From contig JADNYJ010000136.1 in the NCBI GenBank assembly GCA_015501075.1, positions 46,500-110,499 on the forward strand: DNA of 64,000 nt. Direction: 5' to 3'. The notes beneath the pieces were generated by a model. That model saw only the letters and a list, made by a program, of their open reading frames with translations, was not told the DNA's origin and ran no database searches. A program made the translations under genes and the position numbers. Positions 35,601 through 46,596 of the stretch are shown here, piece by piece. Positions within the stretch are counted from its first letter, which is position 1, and every line of letters begins with the position of its first letter. Source of the stretch: Gymnopilus junonius. Lineage: Eukaryota; Basidiomycota; Agaricomycetes; Agaricales; Galerinaceae.

Positions 35601-37311
35601 GGTAGTCATTTGCTTTATCTCTTCTCTCAAGATCTTGGTTGATAAAGTCCCTATTTAGCACGAATTCTGACGCAATCCGCGTCATCACAGAAACTAGTTC
35701 CCCTTGTATACAAGGATATCTCGTGGTTATGGCGGACTGCTTACAACTGCGCTGTTCAAGGATGCACCGATTGGGAAAATGCTGGGGAACAGATCTCTGA
35801 GTTATTTGACATCGCCAAAGAGGTAGCCCAGCAGCGAGGTACTCGGAAAATTTGCCTTCTAACTTCTTTTCCCCTCTTCCGGGGCATCTCTTTACACAGA
35901 TGCTTGAATGCTGTTGTCATGCCTCATCCGTGGATAGTGACGCTGATCTGGGCGTCCATCTTGCCAATGCAACGTTCGCCGCGGTGTCTGGTCGAGGTCT
36001 GTGTCCGCATCGCATCTAGTGCCGAGTAATATCAGTTGATGCTTACCTATTCGATCCAAAGTATTCTCTGCTCGTGAGTTGATGACTACAACAGGGGCTA
36101 TTGATGTGAGTAATCCCTTCAAGATATTATTGTTCAAACAAACTTTCCATGACAGGAAGAGAACCTACGTGTTATTGCCGCTGAGATCAAGAACGCAAAG
36201 GTCAAGATCAACGATATTTGGAGCAAAAAGATCATCCAGGAAGCCCATGATAACGAATGTATCCAATACTTTGTACATGCTTTGCGAGTTTTCCAGGCGG
36301 AATTCGCCACCCATCTCAAAGACTGGGATCAAGTGTCACTGGAAATAGATGTGCAGTCTGTTCATGATCTCGCGAAATTGAATACAACTAATGCTACAGA
36401 ATTGCAGGAAATTACTCTTTCGGGTCCTTTAGCGGTCGGAACATATGACGCAATCGCTGATATTCTGGTTAGCCTTGCCTTCTAACTACTACCTACTCAC
36501 ACCCTCTGAGAAAAATGTTCCTAGTGGCTCGACTCAGCGTGCCCGGTGCATGGTGTGTTTCGAAAATTTTCTCCATTTCGATCAACTCTTGATTTGGATA
36601 CGCCAGTGTTGTACAAGTGTTTGGAGGTACCAAAACAACATAACTTGTGAATCCCGGAAGTTAACTCTGGTATTGATAGGCAATCCTTCGCGCCAGCTTG
36701 GATCACAGCTCCCTTTCTGTTGAGAAATTCTCTCGCTGGTTACGTGCGATCTGTACAATCAGCCTTGCACGAGACTCTTCGGCGGACAGGTTGAAAGCTA
36801 TTGGTTACGTGGAACACGCTGTACGTGTGATAGAAGACCATCATGACACTGACGAGGTTCGGATTTTTCCCATTTGCTATTTTGACGTTGGATAATTATT
36901 TACAACCCCGCGCTGTTTCAACTCACGACAGGCATATCCCATGGACGAACGCCAATGGTTACTGGCCACTGCATACAACACCGGCACTGAGTGCCTCCAG
37001 TCAGTCAACGCCATCTCTGCGCCGTTCCCTTGCTTCTATCGTTCATGTGCTTCTCTTTTTTTCTTCTTGTCAGCATCTCGTCGTTGGACGAAGCGAAAAG
37101 ATGGTTTGAAGCTGCCACTGTTATTTGTCGTTTCGTTCCTGGAGGAAAACAACGTGCTGAGAAGGTGCGTTGTCGGCATTTTCATATCAGGCCGAAACCC
37201 CCTTCTGCTCAGCTTTTTTCCAACATATTATTCTTTACGACTCACGCTTCGTACTTTCAGATCTCGGAAACGTACACGAGGCTCCTGTCCCGTTATGAAC
37301 CAAAAGCCTAA
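32610..37311 (+). CDS. SPO22: SPO22/ZIP4-like meiosis protein
   Basis: TPR-rich chromosome-axis protein of the ZMM class, needed in yeast and plants for class I crossovers. About 20 exons can be chained with agreeing phases from the ATG at 32610 (MSSSKKKTGSTRLQELHSS) to TAA at 37309-37311. Family blocks in order are KLTQIASLAESFTEQRPKSS, STWSHLADSLDQEGVSLWN, RLAAFRLVEAGLETNP, YDRAESVLDEL, RYNSKKWLEAAQWYTAGSH, KCFRKAALCHIEQREYALA, DISWLWRTAYNCAVQG, ELFDIAKE, NATFAAVSGRVFSAREL and the C-terminal YPMDERQWLLATAYNTG and KRWFEAATVICRFVPGGK. I found no frame break over roughly 3.3 kb of coding sequence. One intron, starting about 33630 after KIM, uses a GC donor; the next in-frame GT option would create a stop. 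The first coding ATG fits the basic start, and length is normal (about 1,000 residues). Confidence 0.88.
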
Positions 37312-39842
37312 AGTGCTCCTTGATGATCGCTTGTCATCTGCTGTCTCATGCACGAATCACTTAGTACTCTGACTTGTTCCTCCGCTCTGTCTCTGGCTTT
37401 TCAAACTTGAATGAACTTCAACCGCTTAGGAATATCTGTACAATTCCGCCAACCTTCTCTGACTGGCTTGCTTCCTTACTTCTTGTGACTGATCTAGAGT
37501 AACTCCTGCCTGCCATTCTGTATGCCCCGTACTCTAATTTGCGCCATTGATAATGTACACCATTACTTGCTTGCCCTATGTAATCAAACCCTTGCGACAC
37601 ATTATACATTCGGAATCCTTGCGTCAGATCTCTGGGCCAGGGATTTTTGTTGATCGGATTGCTGGGTCCCCAGACGGCAACCCGTTCCTGTCTTGAACTC
37701 CTCGTCGTCGTCTTCTTCCACTCATAGACACCTCAACTGAAGCAGACGTTGGCCACCTTCCGTGCAGCCGGTCTTTAGAAGAAATAAATAATTATAAACT
37801 TCCTTCTTGTGTTATTTTACTGTGCAATATGTACTTACCTTCGAGTCCCTGGCGCCTCGCTGCTGCCCTGCCCGCCTTACTCATTAGCACGACTTTTGTA
37901 ATTGTAGTGTTGCTGTTGTTCCCGGCTGCTCTCCTTTCGAAGTTCGTATGAGCTCAAGTCTTCATTAATCACTTCTTTGTTTTGTTCTTGAGCGACTCAG
38001 AGGCACAGGACAAGAAGGCTTCAGGGTTTCTTGCGCTTTACATACTTGATTACAGCTTCAAGGCGGTTCTCCATTGTCAACTCTGAATCTGACTCGCACT
38101 CTGATGCATCTGAATTTCTGAAGGCTAAAGCTTGAAGGCTCAAATTTTAACCCAAAAATTCGAAGTACTTACTCAACTAGTAAAAAGTATGCTGCTGGTA
38201 ACCGGTAACCAAGTACATGACCACTCAGCAGTCTGGTTTACGATTTAAATAGAATAAATGAGTAAAAGGACCAGGTGGAGTCGATACTATTTAAGTCGAC
38301 CCTACTAGACGTTATTCCTTGATTATTTATTCGTAATCCCACCAGCTAGATTGTCATGGGGCGGGTGTGCTAAAGCCTAAGGCTACCAGTTACAGCGGGA
38401 CCCGGCGGTTCTAATTACTACTACGTGCTACTAGTCCTAGTAAGGGTTTTAAATTTTAGTATCCTTACACACCATAAAGTATGCTAGTACTCTAATACTG
38501 TACATCCTGGACCAATAAGAAATTTCTTTTTCAAACTCGAGCGTTTACACTTCGAAGTTAATACATTACCCAACTCTACAGAACTAGAGCATAAGAGAGT
38601 ATAGCAGGCCACCTCAGTCTCGAACTTACTCGAACCCGAACTCGCTCGAAGCTTGCAATCGAAGGGTCGGAAGTTTCAAGTCTAATTTTCTAATTTACAT
38701 TTGAGTAATTCAAGTTGGACTGTGGTACTTGAACGTTTTATTTAATTACCCGGGCGCCTATGATCAAGACTGTTTTATTCCGTATTCTTGATTCATGCAT
38801 GAGACTCTGAACGCAGGCGTCCAGGTGGATTAAATATTTTAAGTACAACAGCAAATTGAAACTCGACGACAATAAACACCACTACCTACTGGCATGGCAA
38901 ACTTCGGAGGAAGCTTGTAGGAAATTTCTTTGGCGAATGGACTTGAATTTGGACAGGCACAAATTTAAAACTAGCAACCGTATTTCATACTTAACTTACT
39001 TACTAGGGTAACTCTACAGTAAATATACTCTAATACTCGAGTACGGCAGAGCCAACTTGGATTCCAAGGCTACAAGGCTCGAAGCTTGAAAGTCCTTTAC
39101 GTTGGACCCTTCAAATAAATTAACTACCAGTGTAATTACTTACTCTAGTGCATTCTGAATCCAACGCGCGATCGCCAGCGCCAGCTCTAGCTCTAACAGA
39201 GGAGCCGGTGGAGGTCACTCGCTGGAATTTGGAAAGAATTGCTCGCCAAGTCGTGTTTGCCGAGCCTATACTACTATGCATGCTTTAAATATCGCTCTCA
39301 ACCATTGACCAGTCGTCTGCCCATAACCAGGACAATTTTTTTTAAATTCTTTTGTTATTTTCTTTAAAATGACTCATGGCACTTTGAATGTTTAAAGCTA
39401 AGCTTGAAGCTTAAAGTTTGATTTGAATACTTACTCTATGTTACAGTATTGTACTTACATGCGTTTGACAAAAAAGCAAATTTTGCAAAACAGCAGAACA
39501 GCAAAAATAGCAGATGACATCCCTCAATGGTATTAAATTTATCTATTCAAATAATAAAATCCTACAAGCAACAACATTAAGTATTTACACCCAGAAGAGT
39601 ACAGAGCAGGAGGATAAAGACGAGGAGAAGAAGAAAGGATGGTGTAAGAACAATTGAAGGACGTAAAGTATGACTATGACATTATCCTCGGCCCATCGTC
39701 CTTGACCCGTCAGGAATCCTGCAGTCTTTGCACCTTATGCAGATGCAGTCGCGCTGTAGGAACGTTCAACGCCACAGTCCAGGCCAAACTCAGAAGCCAA
39801 AGTAGAATCACGTCAAAGGTCCAAGCCAAGGCGGCGCATCCA
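37312..39842. other. A/T-rich gene desert with repeat-like words
   Basis: No open frame of note lies between SPO22 and RTF2. From about 38100 to 39550 the DNA is A/T-rich with recurring words: gaagcttga or ctcgaagcttg at about 38640, 39078 and 39400, ttactta or taagta blocks, and the direct repeat ggtaaccggtaacc near 38199. Similar words occur at 17.5 and 19.9-20.3 kb, suggesting debris of one or more dispersed elements. Confidence 0.4.
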
Positions 39843-41258
39843 TCACGCGTACTAAAAACAAAACAAAGAAACAGTATCAGTAAAAAAAACTCCATTGGAC
39901 AACAAGAAAGAGAGAGAAAGAGAAACAAAGAAAAAACTCACCCTAGTAAACGTCCCCATAGTCATAAACGTCTCCTTCCTCCTACTCGTCCCATCCCCAT
40001 AGAGGCTCTTCACAGCATCGCTCATCCCGGCTTTACGCTTCGCCTCCTCGCGCGCGAGTTCTTCGACGACGGCCCGGCTTGAGCCTGCGATTGAGGGGCT
40101 AGGTGGGGGTGAGAGTTCAGGTGGGGGGAAGGGTGAGAGCCTGAGGGCGGCGTGGAGGACTGGGAGTGCGTGTGGTGCTTGTGCGCGTGTGAGGGGTGCG
40201 CGTGGATGTGGGTTTGGTGTGATGAGGAGGAGGAAGTGTGAAGTTTCTTCGCTGGTGGTTCGCCTGACTCTTTAGGGTTATCTTTCTCTTTCTCTTTCTC
40301 CTTGTCGTCAGCAAGCGACGGCCCACCACTATCAGCAGCAGCAGTGGTAGGGTTCTTCCTCTTCTTCGATTTTTTCTTACTAGCAGCGGGCTCAGCCAGC
40401 CGCTTACGCTCCATCGCAAAGCGCATCTTGAGCTCGTCCTCTTCGGGTGGGTTGAGCGGGATGACGTCTTCCTTAGGGGAGTACTTGGTCTGGCATTGTG
40501 GGCAGAGGTTAAAGTTGAACGTGTCTTCCTCTTCTTCAGGTGTCGAAAGGCCTTCTTTTTCTTTCTCTTTGGCCTTGCCATTCCCATTGCCATTCCCATT
40601 AGCAGAGGGAGCAATGGACGCAGCGACGGTCTTGAGCCCCGCCTGGGAGAACACACAGCCGCAGGTGGCGATGTACACGAAAGGCTGCACGCCGTTCATC
40701 TCTTTCAGTGTCAACGGGCACACGAAGGGCGCGATGTCCGGTGAGGCGTCGTCCGTGACCGTGCTTGTGGATGGAGGAGGAGCGACGGGGTTTGGGGTTA
40801 ACTTGAGTGTTTTCACGTCCTAAGGGATGAGGAGAGGAGGGTTAGCATCGAGCATAAAGCAGAGACAGCAGAGGGGTAAATAATAAAAGAGAGAAGAAAT
40901 ACAAACACACCTTCAACGACCTGATATGCCCACAGATCCTCTCTCCATCGCCATACGCCTGTTTATTGAGGAGATACTCCAGAATCGCGTCTTTATTATA
41001 CAGCTTTCCCAGGGCGCAGGACACGACGGGTTCTTGGAGCTTGCGCTTGGAGAGGGCACAGAAGAACCATCGGGCTTTCGTTTGGTTCGCTTTGTCTGCT
41101 TGTTCGGCCTGTGGGAGGGAAGGGGTGGTTAGTATAAGCAATGACGTATGCGGACAGTGAATAACAGAATGGAATGGGAAGGAAGAGTGAACACACACCT
41201 TTGGTTTATTCCTAACAAGATCCCTGCGGTCGGGAATACTTCCTCCATCATTACCCAT
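39843..41258 (-). CDS. RTF2: RTF2-like replication termination factor
   Basis: Nuclear protein with a Rtf2 RING-like domain, known for stabilising stalled replication forks in fission yeast. Exons: 41258-41199, 41108-40911, 40819-39942 and a last short exon ending TAC GCG TGA at 39843. The start MGNDGGSIPDRRDLVRNKPK is the family signature. It continues with RWFFCALSKRKLQEPVVSCA, LGKLYNKDAILEYLLN, HIRSLKDVKTLKLTPN, FVCPLTLKEMNGVQPFVYI, TCGCVFSQAGLKTV and CPQCQTKYS, i.e. the incomplete C2HC2-type zinc-binding pattern. The tail normally ends KAGMSDAVKSLYG and TFTR, present here. Between them lies an unusual Ser/His-rich segment at about 40085-40230. One base is apparently missing in a GGGG run at 40095-40098 (+ strand), which throws the tail out of frame. 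Confidence 0.9.
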
Positions 41259-41484
41259 GATTATAATACAATAAAAGCTCGATGTGACAGCGACAGGACG
41301 TGCGTCAATAAAGCGAATCAAAGGATTCAAGCTCAGAGAGAGTGGCAGTGAGTGAGTGGCTGGAGTTGCAGGTAGTGGTCAGGACAAGAAGATAACTGTG
41401 TTAAGTGGGGTTATCCCTGACTAATTAAGGTATTCAATTACGTAATATACAAATGACTCGAAAAGCTGATGAATGAATCCCCCC
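41259..41484. promoter_or_regulatory. RTF2 upstream region
   Basis: Short intergenic region between the RTF2 start and the 3' end of the transporter on the same strand. No distinct motif was identified. Confidence 0.4.
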
Positions 41485-41754
41485 TCAGGCTGTCTGCCTC
41501 TGCTCGTCTAAAAGCCTGGGGGCTGTGGGATGAGCGCTGTGGTAGCAGGAAGGGTATAGAGAGCTGTAACCCCAAGACAACAAGATTTCCAGAAAGGAAT
41601 TAATATAAAATACACAAATTTCTCCTATTCTTAAGCCTTTTTCACTGCTCGAGTCCTTCCTCCCCGAGTCGCTCTCCTTCTCCATTCGTTTCTCTAAAAC
41701 ATCCACTAAACACAATATCAATGAGTCCTTATCAACTTCCGTCAATAAATTATT

Positions 41755-43695
41755 TCACATACCATTAACCTTCTCCCCTTCCCCTTCCTCCTCCCCACCC
41801 CTTCTCCCCTTCCCATCAATAGCCTCATCAATCTCCTCCAGCGTCATCCCCTTAGTCTCCACCCAATAATACATGATCAACCCAAGCATGACCAAGTCCC
41901 ACGCGCCGTTGATCATGTACGTCTTCCACGACAATTTAGCGAGCGCGATGGGCATGGTGAATACGATCAGGATCCTATACATTTAATCATTTTGGGATTT
42001 AAAAAAAACCTCTAAAATAATTGAATTGAATTAAACAACTCACGCAGTCGCATTCAACCAAAACTGAAATACTCCCATCCCATTCGCTCTTATGGCGTAA
42101 TTGAGCACTTCGGGGGGGTACAAATACAATATGGGCGTCCAGCCGATGCTGTATGTGCCTTGGAAGAGGAAGATGGCGGCGACGGTGCCGTAGATCCCGG
42201 ATGTGTTCGCTGAATTTCCGAAAGCTGGATAAATAAGGAAGAAAGTGAAGTTAGGTTGCGGAGATTTAATGGAAGAAAATAGAGGAGAGGAGAGGAGAGG
42301 AAAACGTACCTTTCGTCAGCCCCCCGACCATGAACAAGAAAATGGTGAGCAGTGCGGTGCTGATCACCGCTGTGGGCTTGCGTCCCCATACATCGATGAT
42401 CCAAGTCCCAAAGAGGGAGCAGACGAGGCAGAATGCGTTGAGGATGATATTCTGCAGGGAAGGCACAGATAATAGGTAGTTAGTCAGTGGTCGGTCGGAC
42501 AGTAACGCGAGAAAAGCACTCACAATCTGCAGCTGGGTAGTCGAACTGGTGATACCCGCATTGGTGAGCATCGTCCCTAGGTAATACGAAGAAATAACAT
42601 TCCCTATTAAAAACCTCAAATATTAGTAAATAATCATACATACACAAACATCCAAAAAAAAAATCCCTCAACTCACCCGCAATCGTACTAAACACAGCAG
42701 CGCTCACCGCCAACAACACCCTCTTCCTCGCCCCACGCGTCCTCACCAACTCCCTCACCCCCAACTGTTCCCCCGCATGTTCCCTCTCCCATTCCACCGC
42801 AGCCTCAATCTCCCTAAACTGCTCCAGCACGACTTTACTCCCCACATCCCCGTCCGAACACGTCCGCGCTAGCACCTCCCTCGCCTCCTGGTTCCGCCCC
42901 TGGTATATCAACCACCTTGGGGACTCTGGGATGAACGGGATGATAATAATGCATATGAGGCTGAACACGCCTTGGATGAGAGAAGGAACGCGCCACGCCC
43001 ATGTGGAATTAGCGTTGAACGAAGTAGCGTAGGTGATCCCAGCGGCGATAAGCCCGCCCACATAATAAAAATCATTAAACACCCCCAAGCCCCACGCGCG
43101 CCATCGCGTCGTAGGCAGCGTCTCGGCCAAATACGCTGGGCCCGTCAACCCACTCGCGGAGGTGCCAAACCCCAAGAGGATCCGGGCACAGACGAACATG
43201 GCGACGTTCTGGGAGGCGGTTTGGATGAGGACGGCGATGAGGGTGAGGAGGGCGGCGTAGAAGAGGGCTGGGCGCCGTCCGAGGACGTCGGTGATGCGGC
43301 CGTAGGTGAGTCCGGCGAGGCAGCCGCCGATCCAGAGGGAGGAGGTGTTGAGTCCGGTTGTGGCGGGGGTTAGGTGGAAGTAGGAGGTGTAGGAGGGGAG
43401 GATGTTGAGGCCGTTGCTGGAGGATTAAATTATGGGTTAGATTTGATTTAGATGGAGGGTGAAGGGGCGCTTACACCATGGATGCATCGTATCCGAATGT
43501 CTACACCATACCTGTTGAGCGGGGATACCTGATTCGACTCATGATACTCACTGTAGAAGTGATACACGAGCAGAATACCAGCAGGACCGAAATGACCCAG
43601 GAAGATTTGGGCAACCAAAGGGGGATCCAGGCGCCGTAGAATCTGTGGTAGCCGTACACCCTGGGTTGCGTCATGGTCACCTTGGATGGTCCCAT
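41755..43695 (-). CDS. MFS sugar transporter (SP family)
   Basis: Twelve-helix plasma-membrane sugar porter of the major facilitator superfamily. Seven exons: 43695-43552, 43500-43475, 43416-42677, 42603-42524, 42451-42310, 42224-42044 and 41974-41755; phases agree throughout. The start MGPSKVTMTQPRVYGYHRFY leads into TM1 and FGYDASMVNGLNILPSY. Loop 2-3 carries GRITDVLGRRPA, matching the family GRxxDxxGRR motif. After TM6 comes PESPRWLIYQGRNQEARE (PESPRWL motif). Helix 8-9 carries DVWGRKPTAV. The end has VETKGMTLEEIDE (the PETKGxxLEE family motif). The substrate cannot be told. The stop at 41755 could instead be part of an intron (GTATGT donor, TTTAG acceptor near 41698) leading to a charged tail and a stop at 41485. 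Confidence 0.9.
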
Positions 43696-44311
43696 TCACG
43701 GGCGTACAGAGTACTGATCCTAAATGACCAGAACGACAGCTAATACTTTCTCGTTATCTCCCAATGCCATTTTGGCTAGATGGCGGGTATGGCGGGTTCT
43801 CCTCCAGAGGTCACAAGATAGCCATGGCTATGAAAGAATGGGTGCTATGTGGCATCATTATGTTCTCTCACGCTAGACATAAACACCCATGATTGACAGA
43901 GAATCGGCAAATGTATAGGTGTATAGGTGGCCATTTGGGTTCGATGGAGAACTGGCGAAAGAGAGGCCCTTCTTCACTTGCTTATCGGAGCCATGAGGTG
44001 CAGGTTATGTTATTATTATAACTATTCAAACTCAGCTGCTTACCATTCAAATTGATATCAGGAATACGTAATCCGGTCCCGGTCGACTCCCACCCCCGTC
44101 ACCACCTCCTACCGTCTAGCTCCCCTCTACCGACGCGCCATCCCATCCCTGTCTGGGATTTCATACACCCCAATATCACTCCAAACCGTGTGTGGGCTGC
44201 TCGCTCCCCCAACATCCTTCTTTCCCAAATGTTCTAATTCTCTTCCTCTTTTTCCGTTTCTTCCTCTGTTTCCATTTTGTTTGTTCGCTATCCGACCCTC
44301 GCAGCCGCGCA
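43696..44311. promoter_or_regulatory. Divergent promoter between transporter and MED21
   Basis: About 616 bp between two divergent start codons. The MED21 side (44090-44290) is C/T-rich. No known operator was identified. Confidence 0.45.
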
Positions 44312-45190
44312 ATGCTGCAGGATTTGTCGCATATGGATAGGATTACACAGCTGCAAGATGCTATTCAACAGGTGAGTCAAGGTTTTTTTTTAATTGTTGA
44401 GACGCGCGACGCGTTGAGTCTAATAGAATGCTGCTCTCTTTCTCTTCTGTGTAGCTCCTCATGATCATGTCGAACACGGTCGCGTACCTTACCTCGCGCT
44501 CCAATTTCGTACAAGTCAGCCCAGAGATACCCATCACCAAGCAAAGGAACCCGGACAAGTTTGACCCTCCCGATGTATTCGAAGGTATGTGCGTCCGTCT
44601 ACGTCTCCGTCTCCGTGTCGTGTCGTGTAGTGGTTGACGGTGTCACCGCACTTCACGCGTAAACGTAAACGCGTCAGAGCCAATTTCTATCCCAGACTGA
44701 CTTGTCTGCATTGGATATCTAGCCAACCAGAAGGAACTGGTCACGGACTTGATCGTCAAGGCAAAGCAGATCGAGTACCTCATTAATTCTTTACCTGAGC
44801 CTGAACCGGAGGAGGAACAGGTGTGTTTTTCTCTTTTGTTTTTGTTTTTATCCCTTCCCGCTGTAGCTGCTACGAGATTCTGACGCCCCCTTCCTTTCTT
44901 AAGGCCAAACGACTACAAGAGCTAGAAGACGAAATGACCGTTGCGAACGCAGAGTACATCCGTGCTGTTAACCGAGCGAGTCAGTCCTTCGCGTCTTTAC
45001 CTCCACTTCCCCTTCCCCTTCACACCTACCACGTGTTTTACGATTTGCTGACTTTTCTTTCTGCTTCTCCTCTTCCTTCCACTTTTTTTCCGACCCTTAT
45101 ACAGAGGACCTCCACACCCAAATATCCGACATACTGCGCATGATGCTTGATAAAACGGACGAAGACCTCGCGCAAGTCAACTTGAACTAG
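44312..45190 (+). CDS. MED21: Mediator complex subunit 21
   Basis: Middle-module Mediator subunit (yeast Srb7) that dimerises with MED7 and links RNA polymerase II to transcription factors. Five exons: 44312-44371, 44455-44584, 44723-44820, 44904-44979 and 45105-45190, giving 149 residues, the normal family size. The start MLQDLSHMDRITQLQDAIQQ and the following LLMIMSNTVAYLTSRSNF are characteristic. Further blocks are ELVTDLIVKAKQIEYLINSL, PEPEPEEEQAKRLQELEDEM and NAEYIRAVNRAKDLHTQI; the helical part would form the coiled coil with MED7. The frame is intact and all introns are GT-AG. Confidence 0.94.
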
Positions 45191-45534
45191 AACTTCTTGC
45201 TCAGGCTGCTTATTATCTTTTCTTTTCTTCCTTTGTTTATTATTTCTGTTGGCCAGAGGTTCGCATTTCGTTTTCTAGGTTTTGATTCCCGTCCCCCGTT
45301 GGTGTGTTCCGTCCCTGACTAGTTTATTTCGCCGCATTTAACATCTTGGCATTCTTGTGCATATACATTATACATATTTGTCGTGTTTTAAAGCTTAATT
45401 TATCGCATTTTTTTTCCTTCCTTCCTTTCCTCCTCCCCTCTTAATCGAATGTTCAATTATTCATTGACAGCTGCCGCCCTCCTAACTAACCAGCAAGTAT
45501 TCACCAAGTTGACAGTTGTCTCTAGCGCTTGCGT

Positions 45535-45777
45535 TCAAATTTTCGCGTCTCGCGCGTCTCTCTCCCTACCGTCCATAGTGGGCATTGCCACTTCACCTTT
45601 GTAAGCTTTACTGTACATCTGCAGATCGCGAGTCGGGTACTTCCTTTCAACCTGCTCAGAGTATAAGTAGGACCGGTACTGCTTTCGACCCCAATAATAT
45701 AGCGATGATGCTTTTGCTTTTGCGGCTTTGGCGATGTTAAAGTCTGCGTTGGGTTCGCCTAGCTTCATCATCCTCAT
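45535..45777 (-). CDS. Unrecognised short open frame
   Basis: An 80-codon minus-strand frame with protein-like composition (MMKLGEPNADFNIAKAAKAK, SLYYWGRKQYRSYLYSEQVE, RKYPTRDLQMYSKAYKGEV). It has no recognised domain. It could be a small gene or an exon or remnant of a larger one. Confidence 0.3.
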   Translation of the reverse strand: MRMMKLGEPNADFNIAKAAKAKASSLYYWGRKQYRSYLYSEQVERKYPTRDLQMYSKAYKGEVAMPTMDGRERDARDAKI

Positions 45778-46344
45778 TACATGTTCACATGTGCTATAGC
45801 TATGCTAAGAATAGAATAAATTACATATGGTCCAGTTCTTTGACACATACATTTGTCTCGCTTTTAGCGGTCGGTACTCTTATCGATGGCGGTCGAGGTC
45901 GAGGCCCGAGGCAGGGTAAGGTACGTCAGTCGAACTCTTCAACGGGTCATTCATTCATTCTCAAATCATCCCTTTATCCCTCCAAATTGCCCTACTCATT
46001 GGGCTCTAACGGTCGGCCGGGTACTACCAGGCTAGTACTGAGATAATCGTGCGTATAGCGAACTTTGAAGGTGCTCACGTCGTTACTGATGCTAATGCAT
46101 ATGTTGCCAACAGGTACAAGTACAAGACTCTTGTTCAGAACATCAAAGCATTTGCAAGTTCCCCCCCCACCCCAAAAAAAAAAAAATCCCGCTGCTTCAA
46201 GTTATCCAAAGCTCAAAAGGATTTGAATACCTTTACTAGTACTTGGGGATGCCAGTGAAAGAGGTGTTCGCGTGGTACCTCCTTCTCGTCCTCCTCGTCC
46301 TTTTGGGATTGTTCGCGTTGAGTCGTGAATACCCAGCGCGTTGT

Positions 46345-46432
46345 ATATGATTCTGATTCCGAAATCTGAATTTCAATTCTAATTCTGAACTTTGAATTTC
46401 GAATTTTGAATTCTGAGAATTTTGGGACATTG
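46345..46432. repeat. Degenerate TTCTGAATTT-type repeat
   Basis: About eight imperfect copies of a 9-10 base word such as ttctgaattt or tttgaattt in a row, A/T-rich. It looks like a decayed minisatellite. Confidence 0.5.
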
Positions 46433-46596
46433 GGCAGTCCGCGTTTACTTTAACAAGGAAAAGAAGAGCATTTTTGTCGGAACGTTGAAACTGAGAAGGC
46501 AGAGAGCGAACGACTTGGTAATCAATACTCTATTCTAGATTGATTCGCGCAGCATCATTTGGAGTATGCATTACCATGCATAGATGCATATGCGAC

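Larger units (their letters stand above)
45191..46596. other. Intergenic region with homopolymers and a degenerate repeat
   Basis: 45190-45500 is MED21 3' flank. A C8 run lies at 46161-46168 and an A13 run at 46174-46186. A degenerate gaattt/ctgaatt repeat lies at about 46350-46430. A short unrecognised open frame on the minus strand (45535-45777) is listed separately. Confidence 0.5.

Noticed and set aside
36941..37372. 143-codon frame at the SPO22 3' end
   Set aside because: It reads through two introns; spliced reading gives the family C-terminus.
40117..40823. Open frames on both strands over the RTF2 tail
   Set aside because: Shadows of the low-complexity RTF2 segment; the RTF2 frame carries the conserved motifs.
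42972..43373. 133-codon plus-strand frame
   Set aside because: Antisense to the transporter exon 3, which has clear MFS motifs.
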